Of a stretch of DNA of 64,000 bases, positions 35,051 to 45,601 are shown piece after piece (position 1 is the stretch's first letter; each line of letters begins with the position of its first letter). Both the position numbers and the translations under genes were made by a program. The DNA is from Anaeramoeba flamelloides. Lineage: Eukaryota; Metamonada; Anaeramoebidae. Location of the stretch: assembly GCA_027625915.1 (NCBI GenBank), contig JANTQA010000008.1, positions 1,423,001-1,487,000 of the forward strand, given 5' to 3'. The notes beneath the pieces are model-generated. The model was given only the letters and a program-made list of their open reading frames with translations. It made no database searches and was not told the origin of the DNA.

Positions 35051-38000
35051 AAAAAAATTTACTTTTTGTAAAAAAGGATAAGAAAAAAATGAAATTTAAA
35101 TTGAAAAAAATAATTGATAAACAACAAGATCAATTGAACTAATTATATTCGAAGGGAATTTCCAGTTTAAAAACATAAATAATTATCTTTTGAGAAATAA
35201 TAGATTAAGAGAAATAAAAGAAAAGAAAACAAATAGGAAGACCTGTGAAAAGACAAATCGCATACCCCAATAAACTGGATTATTTTCTAAATGATGGTGT
35301 ATTTACATTTTTCTCAAAAAATGAGTTTCTTGAATTTCTTCGATCAGATTTTTAATAAAAAAAAGAAAAAAGCCGATTCTCCCCATACTAGTTGATTAGA
35401 GACATTACAAAATTATATTTAAAAAAAAGATTTTAGGAGGGCAAGAAGAAAGAAACCTCGTATCTTTTGAAAAATGAGTTTCAACGTAAAGTTTATTTGT
35501 CAATATTTGGAAACACGAAACTTGTTAAAATTTCTCTTTTTCTTATTAGAATTTGAAAATTAAAGGATCTACAATTTCATCCTTTTTTTCTCGTTTTTCC
35601 ATAATCCAAAATACCTTCATCTAGGATTCTTAGTTTACCCAATCATATTAAGTGTATTTCTAAAAAAAATAATAAATAAATAGAAACACCCTTTTCTATC
35701 ACTATCTTGTCAAAGTTCTATTTGTAAAAAAAAAAAGAAATAGAAACTGAAGTGAAAATTATTTCCCTTTATTACCCAAATACCCAGACAGCAGCTTTTT
35801 GAATTACTACTTTTTTTTGGTCGATCCTAAAAACCTTTTTAAAAAGAAAAACTTATTACTCTTGTTTAAATGTTCAATGAGAGAAAACTCTCAAAGCCCA
35901 ATCTTGTATTTTAAGATTATACTGTCAAAGAAATAAAGTAAAATTGATTTTCTTTCATTAAACCAAAATAGTTTTTTCTTGGGATTTGGTCATAGCATTT
36001 ATTTTTTTTCCCAAAGGCAATAGACTAATAATATCCATAAGAACACATTTAAATCTAGTAAAAAAACTCTTTATAAACTTTAGAGAGTTGAATTATCATT
36101 TATTAAAAGAATTCATTTAATACAATTGTTTTCAGTAAAACATTCTTAAACTTTTTGAATTTTTGAGAATGAACAACAAAAAGAAAAATTGGAAAACCTC
36201 AACACTATTTACTTTGCAATTGGGAGATCAAAATTTTCATTTAAGCTTTCCAAAAAAAGATTGTTAAATTCTGAAAACATATCAATTTTTTAATACTTCA
36301 AACCAAGTTAAATTTATTATCCCCTTTGATAGAATTGAGTGCTTTGATGACTTATATTAATTCTAGGAAGATATGATTATTTTGTAAAGCCGAATAAAAA
36401 TATTAATCTTTTTATTTTACAATTAACATTATTCGGACGAAATTTTGTTTTTCGAATATGGGTGATTGTAAACACAAATCAGATCTCTCAAATTTAATCT
36501 TATTGTAACAATTTAACCGAAATATTTTTAATATTTTGAAAATCAAATAATTCAATTGCAGACTTCTCTGAAATCCAGCAAAGAGTTCCAAAAATTGGAT
36601 CAAAAACTCTAATGAAAATAAAAGTAAATTACAATTTCAGCTATTTGCTCTTGGGACACAAAAAAATTAATAAATTGAGAATTTGAATTTTGACTAATTT
36701 AAATAAACACTACCCAAACAAGATTGTTTCAGAAACTTGTTTATAAAAAATAGAGCACACTTGAAAACAATTGTATGAGCTCAATTAAGATCCTTAAAAA
36801 AAATTTCACACAAGAAATGCCTGATAGAACTTTCTTGACATTCCAAATAAGAAAAAAAATATATATAAACTAAATTTCATAATAAATTTTCCCAATTTTT
36901 TTTTATTTTTTTTTATTTTTAAATGAATAACAAATATTTCTAGTGTATAGAACTGAATATTAAAAAAGTGATTTTTTTATTATAATAGATAACTTCAATT
37001 TATAAAAATATTTATTTTCAGAATTTGATTTCGAATCGGCCTATGGTTTTGAAATAGAGTTTATTAAAAGTTTTACAGTGCAAGCACAAAAGATCTAGAA
37101 AAAAAGTATTTACATAGCGTTTACTGATAAATTCAAATAAATTGAATAAAATTTTTAGTTCAATTTCCATTTTTTAATCAATTAACCCAACTAATAAAAA
37201 AACTCAAGATTACAAATCATTAGAAAGTCAAACCACTTTTCCAATGTTTCTTTTAATTTACAAGAATCGAGTGCTTTAATCAAAGCTTGGGTAAAAATAT
37301 TTGTAAAACTGAAAACAAATTAAAAAATTTATTATATTTCTTTGAATTTATTAGTACTAAAATAATTGTCAAAACAGCACCAACATTTATCAAAGACACC
37401 AGAACCAATGAAGTTATAAAACACAACTCGGAAGGTGATAAAATAGGAATTTCTAGGGAATAACTTTTTATAAGGGATATTTTTTTTGATCAAGACCCAC
37501 TTTTTCTTACAAAAAAGAAAACCTAACATTCCACAAAAACACAAAGATGTGTCGACACACTATCTGATCCATGAAAGGAAAACCGGAACTAAAATAATAG
37601 ACACACCCAAACAAACATTATCCCATTATTGCTAAATATGGACTAATTATACATTGTGATAAAAAAGAAAAATCATTAATATAAAAAAAAAAGGTAAATC
37701 TGCTACCATATCTCTAAAACAAGAAGGAAAATAGAAAAGTATCTAGAAAAAACCAAAAAACCTCTTTTCAGATATAGGCTCATAAACATTCCTGTTCGAC
37801 ACAATTTCATCAAGTTTAAAATAAAAAAAAATAAATGAGTTTATATATAATGTTTGGAAAAATTTATAAATTATAAAAAATTAAATTGAATTTAAAACTA
37901 TTCGAATGAATATGTCCCTATATACACCATTTGAATTATGTGATCTTAATTTAGTAACTTCAAAATCCCTTCTCTACAAGAATTTGTACCCATCTATAAG

Positions 38001-39131
38001 TTCTTATCAATAAAACACATCATAAAATAAATTGGGATTATTTTTAGCATATTCAGTTTTTTTTTTCAATGTCTATATTTTAAGAATGGGGTTTACACTG
38101 GTTACAATAAAGTTTTCTATTATTCTGGTTATTTTTACATTGCTTGTAATTTAGTTGATGCTCAAAATTTTAAAATTTTATTTTTTTAAATCTACAAAAA
38201 AATATCTCTAATACCACAGCTACCAAAAATATAAAAATTAACTATCTAGTCGAGTATACTTGCGCTATTTTTTGTCTAGATTGCTTGAACTTTGCCCAAC
38301 CCACCTTTTCATTTCTGGGTCACATAAAAGACAATCTTCAAAAAAAAAAAAACCACTTACGCTTCCAAATTGATAATGATTTTTCTCGAGACTTATAAAG
38401 TTTTCATCGAAAATAACGAATTAATTGTTTTCAGTTGGATTTTTTATTGGGATTTTTCCAAAATTCTTCATTTACGATTGTACAAAATTAGTAAAAGTTT
38501 TTTCTATCAAATTTTCTAACAGCAGAATTTCTTTATACCCCGAAGAAAAATTAGAAAGGTAATAAAAACCAATAATCACTTTTTAACACTATATTATTGA
38601 AACCAGATAGTTTGGAAAAATTAATAATCAAAAAAAAAAAAAAAAAAAAGAAAAATTAAGAATGTTAAAGGAACAAGATCAAAAAGAAAAAAGAAATTGC
38701 ACCGATTAAACAACGAAATCCAAAAAGAACAACCGAATAATTTAATTAGGATTTTAAATTAACCAAAAATATCATGGTTATGTTTTTAGTTGTTCTTCAT
38801 GAAAGATAGTATTTTTTTGATTTTTTACCAATTTCTACTTATCAAACCTTTTTCAATTACTTTCTTTTGTTTTTCTTTTATCTTTTTCGAATTAATCATT
38901 ATATTAATTTGGATTTGTACCTTTATTTAATAATTAAGAAATATATGATTGTACACTTTAATTTCTTTGAGCGTATTTTAGTAAAATCAAACCTTTAGTG
39001 TAATTTCCACACCCCCAATAATAATAATAATAAGATAAAAAACAAAGACTCATAACATATTTAAGTTGAAAGATGAAAAAAAGGATTCACTGATTTAAAA
39101 AAACTGATATTTTTTTCGTTTTTAACCCCCC

Positions 39132-39166
<35 letters not shown>

Positions 39167-39349
39167 GATAGAGAGCTTTTATATAAAAAGGAAATTTTAA
39201 AAATCAAATAATCTTTTAGCAAATTAGAAATTAAATGAATAATATATAAACAAGGCAAACAAATAAATGAGAATTTCGAAAACAAACAAACAAAAAAAAA
39301 TATCTAATTTAATACTGATATATCTACATTAATATTTTTCAAATTCTTA
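34754..39349. other. Long intergenic region, divergent promoters
   Basis: The first ~400 bp upstream of coactosin are A/G-rich with an A-run at about 35014-35047. The rest is AT-rich with a long A-run at 39129-39163. On the minus strand 37200-37330 reads ALIKALDSCKLKETLEKW, possibly a decayed gene scrap, with no family recognised. No TIR pair was found. Confidence 0.35.
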
Positions 39350-40060
39350 TTTAAGGGTATTTCGAATTAGGTTAAACGTATTTTTTTAATAATTTTTATT
39401 AGTATCTAATAACCAATTAAAAACCAAATCATCATGTGGTGTATCATATGATTGATCTGGAAAATCGATAATGAAAAACCAGGAATATTTTTTGAAAAAA
39501 GCTCCAAACAAGATACTCAATTGTTACAATTTGAATCGTTATGAATTAATAATTTTCAATACAACTGTGTTAGTTTCGAACTTATATTTTTGGCAATTTT
39601 CGATATCTCAAAGATTTTTTTTTTTTAATTTTATTCATATTTCCCAAATGAATTCTTTTTATCTCAAGACTGTGATAAAATCCTTGCTTTATCAAAGATG
39701 GGTTTTTGTAAAACGACCAAAAAGTTAGATTTAATCAGATTAAATAGATTTTGCATCGAATAAGTAAAAATTTTCATTTCAAATTTTTACAAATTAAGGA
39801 TTTGTTATATATAAAAAATGAAAAGATTATTTTTTTTTCAACTTGAATCTTTTTCATTCTGAAAATCTATAAATGTTTTTTTTTTGTAGATTATATTTTT
39901 TTCGTAGGGATCCTATCTAAATTTTTTCTTTCTAATTATGTTTGATCTATCAAAAGAAGTTCAATTTCACAAATTTTTTTTTGAGATAAAACACTTCTTG
40001 AGTATTGAGGAAACCCTCTTTAAGTGACTAGACCCATAATTTCCACTTCACTAGTTGGTA
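39350..40060. mobile_element. Element E, copy 2 (shorter)
   Basis: Collinear with the two halves of 6232-7668: AACCAATTAAAAACCAAATC, the GTGGTGTATCATATGATTGA block, TTCACAAATTTTTTTTTGAG, CTTGAGTATTGAGG, and AAGTGACTAGACCCATAATT at the right end. Its left terminus is poorly preserved. It lacks the LINE fragment present in copy 1. Confidence 0.4.
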
Positions 40061-40394
40061 AAAATTTGCGACTCATTATTTTGGATATATAATTTAGTTG
40101 AGTTGAATGCAAACAAATTTTATAAATTACTATATTTTTGTATGAAATATTTCGAAAAAAAGGAAAATTTTTTTATCTTTTTTTGACTTTATAGGTTTTC
40201 GAAGATCTTCAACCTTAAAACAAATAACATAAATTGAATTGCCAATTTTGATTTTTATACAACTAGCTATTTAATTTTAAACAGAGTACACTTGAGTAAT
40301 TTGAGTTTGATATCGTCTGCCTTCAAACGAGTTTGAAAAAATCATTTTTTATTATTACATTTTTTCTCACGAAACAATAACAGAAAGAAAATTT
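40061..40394. other. Leader/promoter region of the PSF3-PHD gene
   Basis: About 330 bp without an ORF. The last 40 bp before ATG are A-rich (ACGAAACAATAACAGAAAGA), as for other genes here. Confidence 0.3.
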
Positions 40395-42248
40395 ATGGAA
40401 GACTATTGGAGTGTTTTGACGGTATTAGCTGAAGAAGAGTATGTTGATTTAAAATTTTTAGAAAAAGTTGGTCATATTGGATTTTTAGTAACTGAACCGG
40501 TCGAGGAAACAAAAGTAGAGTATCCACCCATTGATTTGGAAGATCCTTTTTTAGAACCTGAAGAAAATGAAGAAGCAAAAAAGAAAGAAGAGAAACACCA
40601 ATCTGCGGTTAATAATAAAACAAACAACCCTAAAGTCAAGAAGGAACAAATAGAAAAACAAAAAAAGCAACAACCCCAGCAGCAACTACAACAATTTAAA
40701 CAATTCCAACAATTTCAACAGCAACAACTACAACAGCTTCAACAACAGCAACAGCAACAGCTGCAGCAACAACAAAAACAAAAACAAAAACAACAACAAC
40801 AACAAAATTTCTTAAAACAAAACACAACCCCAAACCCACCTCCAAATAAAAAAAAAATGATAAACGGCTATTACACAATCACAAAAGAAACAAATAATAG
40901 GAACCCCAAAATTAACCAATATGAACAGGAGCAGCAGCAGCAGCAGCAACAACAACAACAGCAACAGCAACAGCAATTTCAACTACAACAACAGTTCCAG
41001 CAATTTAAACAATTCCAACAATTCCAACAAATAAATAGTGTGCTGGGTGCGGTGGAAACGCAAGCAGAAGCAATCGAAGAAGAAGACGAAGAAGACAGCA
41101 AAAATTGGTGCTGTGGTGAATACAAACCAAATGAGGATTGGATCAAATGTGATCGACCAAGGTGCGAAACAAAATGGTACCATTTTGGGTGTGTAGGTAT
41201 AACAAAGAGTGTTGACAGCACGTGGTATTGTCAAAAGTGCCAGAAAATTATCGACGATTATGAAGCCGAAAAGGAAAAATCAAAAATTATCAAAAGGCAA
41301 TTGGTTGCGGTCAAAGGATCTGAAGCAATTTCGATCCCCCTTTGGTTTGCAATAAAGTTTCAAAAGAAAACAATGGAAATTAATTCAAATAATAATTCAA
41401 GTATCTCAATCAAAATACCTTATCGATACACAACCAATTTTATTTCAATTGTATTAAAAAACAGCAAAAAATATTTAATAAATTTGAATCAACATTCGAA
41501 ATTTTATTATTATGTATTCAATTTATTGTTTCCAGAGAATATAGATCCTTTGTCTTCATTACAAATTGTCACAATATTTACAGACCGTCTTAGACAAATA
41601 CAACAATACAAATTTTTCACTTCAAAAATTTTTAATTCTCGTCTCAATAAAAAGTATAATACATTACCATTATCATCATCATCATCACAATCATCAGTAC
41701 CCCCCCAACCGGTAGAATTAAACAATGGTAAAAACCAATCAAATCAATTCAAAATAAAACTTGAACCGGGCGATGTTAAAGAAGAAAATAAATTTCAAAT
41801 CAATTCTTCAATTTCTTCCTTTTTACCAATCCCAAAAAAGATGATGGACAAAAATGAAAAAAATTCAATCATAACGAAGGAAAAAAAAGAAGTGGTTGAT
41901 CATAACAAAGTACTAAACAATACTAGAATCAAAACCGAGAATATCAAAAATGAAAATTTTAATCTTGAGAAAACCAACGTGAAAGAAGAGGAAGGAAAGA
42001 AAAGAAAATTCGAACAAATTGATAATCATAATATACAAAAAGATAATAATGAAATGAAAATTGAAGAGCAAAAACTTAAAAAAAGTAGAAACAACGATCA
42101 AAATGAAAATCTTGAGAAATTATTTAATGAACTTAACCCACTAAAAAATGAGAAAATCACACAATTAGAAACCATTATTAGCCAAGTTTATGAATCTAAT
42201 TTAAATAAATTATACGATTGGTATTTTAATAAATTCCAGAAAAATTAA
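40395..42248 (+). CDS. GINS complex subunit PSF3 with an inserted ING-like PHD finger
   Basis: A single exon of 617 aa. The N-terminus MEDYWSVLTVLAEEEYVDLK, then GHIGFL, is the PSF3 B-domain start (Y-x3-D/V-I-L-A-E-E-E). Residues ~308-417 (ISIPLWFAIKF; VLKNSKKYLINL; FYYYVFNLL; FTDRLRQI) match the PSF3 helical A-domain. Between them, where PSF3 normally has a short hinge, lie ~130 residues of polyQ and a PHD finger at 239-282: CC, then CDRPRC, WYHFGC and WYCQKC. The spacing from the third ligand on is exactly ING-type (C-x4-C-x5-H-x2-C-x12-C-x2-C). The first Cys pair is adjacent (CC) rather than C-x-C. The C-terminal ~200 residues are charged and disordered, with KKRKFEQ-like basic patches. 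GINS joins Cdc45 and MCM2-7 in the replicative helicase. ING PHD fingers read H3K4 methylation. The linkage seen here is not standard for PSF3. PSF3 call strong, PHD call strong, function of the fusion inferred. Confidence 0.88.
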   Translation: MEDYWSVLTVLAEEEYVDLKFLEKVGHIGFLVTEPVEETKVEYPPIDLEDPFLEPEENEEAKKKEEKHQSAVNNKTNNPKVKKEQIEKQKKQQPQQQLQQFKQFQQFQQQQLQQLQQQQQQQLQQQQKQKQKQQQQQNFLKQNTTPNPPPNKKKMINGYYTITKETNNRNPKINQYEQEQQQQQQQQQQQQQQQFQLQQQFQQFKQFQQFQQINSVLGAVETQAEAIEEEDEEDSKNWCCGEYKPNEDWIKCDRPRCETKWYHFGCVGITKSVDSTWYCQKCQKIIDDYEAEKEKSKIIKRQLVAVKGSEAISIPLWFAIKFQKKTMEINSNNNSSISIKIPYRYTTNFISIVLKNSKKYLINLNQHSKFYYYVFNLLFPENIDPLSSLQIVTIFTDRLRQIQQYKFFTSKIFNSRLNKKYNTLPLSSSSSQSSVPPQPVELNNGKNQSNQFKIKLEPGDVKEENKFQINSSISSFLPIPKKMMDKNEKNSIITKEKKEVVDHNKVLNNTRIKTENIKNENFNLEKTNVKEEEGKKRKFEQIDNHNIQKDNNEMKIEEQKLKKSRNNDQNENLEKLFNELNPLKNEKITQLETIISQVYESNLNKLYDWYFNKFQKN

Positions 42249-43859
42249 TATCAATTTTTTAAAAGTTTTATCATTTCTATTTTTATTTTTATTTTTTTAT
42301 TTTATTTTATTTTATTTTTATTTTTTAATTTTTTTATTATAATATTTTCATTTTCGTTTTCATTTTTTTTTATCGTTATTTTTCTTTTTTTTATTTTTGA
42401 AATTATAACAAACAAACCGATACAATATAAAAAAATTATTACAAATAATAAAGAAATCATTTTATTTAAATTCAAGTTTTGTTAATATTTAATTTAACCT
42501 AATCTTTCTTTTCCCACTTTTTTTTTTTGTATTTTTTTTTCATTATCTCAAAATTTTACTTGATTTATTAAATTTAAATAGTTACATTCAAGCTTGTTTC
42601 TGATAAAATAAATCTAAATTTCATTTAGATATCGCATTGCTTTGTAATTGTTAAATTTCAGAAAAAAGCATAAATATCATAATAAAATAAAAAAAAGTCA
42701 CAAAAAACTAACCACAACTTAAAAAAAGATACCAGAAATGCTTAAAAGTATTTATTTTTTATTTGAAGTTATCTAAACAATTGATTGTCAAAAAATTGAA
42801 GATGAAGAATTGTATAAATTGAAAACTTTGCTTTACCAAAAAAAAAAAAACCAAAAAAAAATCAAAATTTTAAAGATCAATAAATTTAAAACCAAATAAT
42901 CTTCAAGATACTGGTCTTTTCTTTTATTCTTAAACGCAGAATTAATACAAAAAAAAACAGAACATATTACATTACATGAGGGGTTTTTAATGCTGTTATT
43001 TTCAATATTTTTTTTTCATAAAAAAAGAAGTAAATTTAAATATATAATCATTTTGATACAGACACACCCAGTAGCGCTTTAGATTTGGCCAATTTTGATC
43101 AGGTTTAAAATAAAAGATTTAATATGATATTGATGTGCTAATATATTCAGTTTCAAATTTGTATTTAAACCGGATCTGAATTATTATAAAAAGTCAAAAT
43201 TGTTCAAAGATAAAGTAGTTATGTTTTTGGATTTTTTGATTTTTGGAAAAAAAAATAATTAATATTTATTTTTACATTTTCTTTAAAGAATTTTATTTTA
43301 TTTTTTTAATTTCTTATATTTGAAAATTCATTACAATAATAGTAATTGAAAACATAAGAAATTTATTTATTAATAATCAACATCAAAATACCTTATGAAT
43401 TTTATTATTAAATAAATAAATAAAAAAATATAACAATGAGAAATTTTCATTTTTTTCGGGTAATATTTCATTAAATATTGAATCAAGAGAAAAATGAAAT
43501 TCATTTATTCAGCCCAAAATAAAAAGTTTAATATGAATAAAATTCTAAATATTTAATTTAAACAATAGAAAATAATTGAAAAAGCAACACAAAAAATGAA
43601 CAAATACTTTCTATTTATTACATTGGAATTAAACCAATTAAAACCTTTTTGATAGACAAAGTAATCAGCCCACCCCTTTTTAAAAAATTTATAATAACTT
43701 TTAAATATTATTTAAAAATGATAAAATATTCTTCTAAAACAAAAAAAAATATTTTGAATTCAGTTGTTGATTAATTATTTGAAAATAATCTCTTTAAGAA
43801 AATTGAATCTACCAATCTAAATTAAATCAGATACAGGAAAATAATTTATTATCTATAAT
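42249..43859. other. Intergenic, nothing recognised
   Basis: T-rich 3' flank of the PSF3 gene with repeated TTTTATTTTATTTTATT runs at about 42283-42320, then featureless AT-rich sequence. No ORF or repeat pair found. Confidence 0.35.
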
Positions 43860-44284
43860 CCTTGTTGAATAATATTGTTTATTTTAGGTCTAGTTTTTTT
43901 TAAAAAAAAATTCAAAAATAGTAAAAATTAAAAAAAAAAATACAATTATTAAACCAACTCGAACTATTGGCAACTTCATTTAATTTTTGACATATATTCA
44001 TTGTTGAAAAAAATGTAGAATTATAGTTAGAAAAAAAATAATATTTTTTTTTTTTAATTTTAATATATATATATATATATTAATTATTTAGAATTAAATA
44101 TCTGTATTTTTATTGAATGGTAATAAATAAACAAAACAAATTTTCTATATGATATCAATATATCTTTTGTAACCAATAAATTATTTCGTCAAGTATTTTA
44201 GTCAATATTTGGGTGAAAATGACCCTTAAAAAAATTTTCAGTAACATAAGATGCTGTTTAATCATTAAAAATAAGAAGTTTTTG

Positions 44285-44315
<31 letters not shown>

Positions 44316-44480
44316 TTTCAAAAAAAAAAAATATTTTGTTTTACACAAAATTTCTATTGAAAAATAATAAATTCATAATAACCAAGAAAAATTGTTCCAA
44401 TGTAGAAAACTTTTTTTCATGTTATTTTTTTATTGTCTGTAACTCTATAATTTTTGATTTTGTTATTGAAAATTTTAATA
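43860..44480. repeat. Dispersed repeat F, copy 2
   Basis: Collinear with 15-620 (see copy 1). Contains a (TA)n run at about 44287-44312. The start is CTTGTTGAATAATATTGTTT. The right side runs directly into LINE C-terminal sequence at 44490. Confidence 0.6.
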
Positions 44481-44489
44481 AAATAATTT

Positions 44490-44755
44490 TTTGAAACTGT
44501 CCTTTATGTTTAAAAATATGAACAGAAGGAAATAATCGAAAATATTGATCACTTTTTATGGGTATTTCCTTCCTATGAAACAAATAGATTGGGCTTTCGA
44601 TAACAAATTAAAAGAATTAAATTTTAAAGAATTAATTTTAAATAAACAGCTTGAAATTATTTTTGTTAATTAATAATCGTAAAATCTATGATTTTATGCT
44701 AAATTTCTGAAAGGGAATTTAAGTTAAAGGGTACTTATAGTGTAATTTACAAAGC
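44490..44755 (+). mobile_element. LINE C-terminal coding and 3' remnant
   Basis: Matches 7165-7425 almost base for base in places: AATATTGATCA, ACAAATTAAA, AAATCTATGATTTTA and TTTCTGAAAGGGAATTTAA, ending at AGTGTAATTTAC in both copies. The readable peptide ENIDHFLWVFPSYETNR is the LINE-end Cys/His region. The abrupt common end at AGTGTAATTTAC may be the LINE 3' terminus. Confidence 0.6.
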
Positions 44756-44814
44756 CTCCTCTTTAATAAAAAATAATAAAATAATTTTTTTCCCCATTTC
44801 CATAACTATATACC

Positions 44815-45375
44815 TTAAGGTTTACAATCCCTGAAATTTGAAAAAAGATTATTTTGTCTAGGGTGTAGTCTCTTGTTAAATAAAATACTTATAGAATCGA
44901 TCTTGTGCTTTTTATGGGTTTTAAGAGTTGTTAAAAAAGACACTTTTTGACTATCTATTTTTTTTTTTTTTCTGAAATTGTAATTGAAGAATGTACGATT
45001 AATGGATTGGTAAGTGTTTAAGAATAAATTTAAATATTTATGTTGGCAAAAAAAATTTTGATTTACTTTTTTATCAATTAACTTGATGAAAAAATTAATT
45101 TTACAAAGCTATAAATAAAATCAAACCTAATGAAAAATTTCAATCAAGAATCCCTAAACCATATTTCTTTATACCTTATATTCAGATATATTTGTCTTGC
45201 ACTCTTCAATTACAATTTCGGAAAAAAAAAAATAGATAGTCAAAAAGTGTCTTTTTTAACAACTCTTAAAACCCATACCAAGCACAAGATCGATCAACAA
45301 AGAACCAAATTAACAAGTCACTACTCCATACACAAAATAATCTTTTTTTCAAATTTCAGGGGTTGTAAACCTTAA
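44815..45375. mobile_element. TTAA-bounded foldback element with ~180 bp arms
   Basis: The first and last ~180 bp are inverted copies. The left arm starts TTAAGGTTTACAATCCCTGA and includes GGGTTTTAAGAGTTGTTAAA plus AAGACACTTTTTGACTATC. The right arm mirrors it and ends TTGTAAACCTTAA. Identity stops at TTAA on both sides. The arms can fold into a long hairpin. Only a decayed one-armed relative is seen at 48135-48357. No transposase is encoded. Confidence 0.7.
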
Positions 45376-45601
45376 AAATACATAAAGCCAATTAAATCAT
45401 ATTTTACGAAAACAAATATTTTTAAAATAAGTATCCTTTTTTAATGAATTCAAAAAAGACAAAGTAAAAAAATCTTGACGTTCAACAACAGTAACTACAC
45501 AAATAATGATTCAAATTGACAAATAAAATAAAATCCAAAAGATTTTATTTTTTTTCTTTTTATCATATTAAAATAATTTTTTTCTTCTTGTAATTTTAAA
45601 A

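Noticed and set aside
37200-37330. Minus-strand peptide-like stretch (KALDSCKLKETLEKW)
   Set aside because: No open frame beyond it, no family recognised, no splice partners. At most a relic.
40696-41234. Minus-strand frames of Val/Ala/Leu/Cys repeats
   Set aside because: Complement of the polyQ and PHD coding region of the PSF3 gene.
712-44312. Several (TA)n and A/T homopolymer runs considered as regulatory elements
   Set aside because: Microsatellites and homopolymers are everywhere in this AT-rich sequence and show no consistent position relative to genes.
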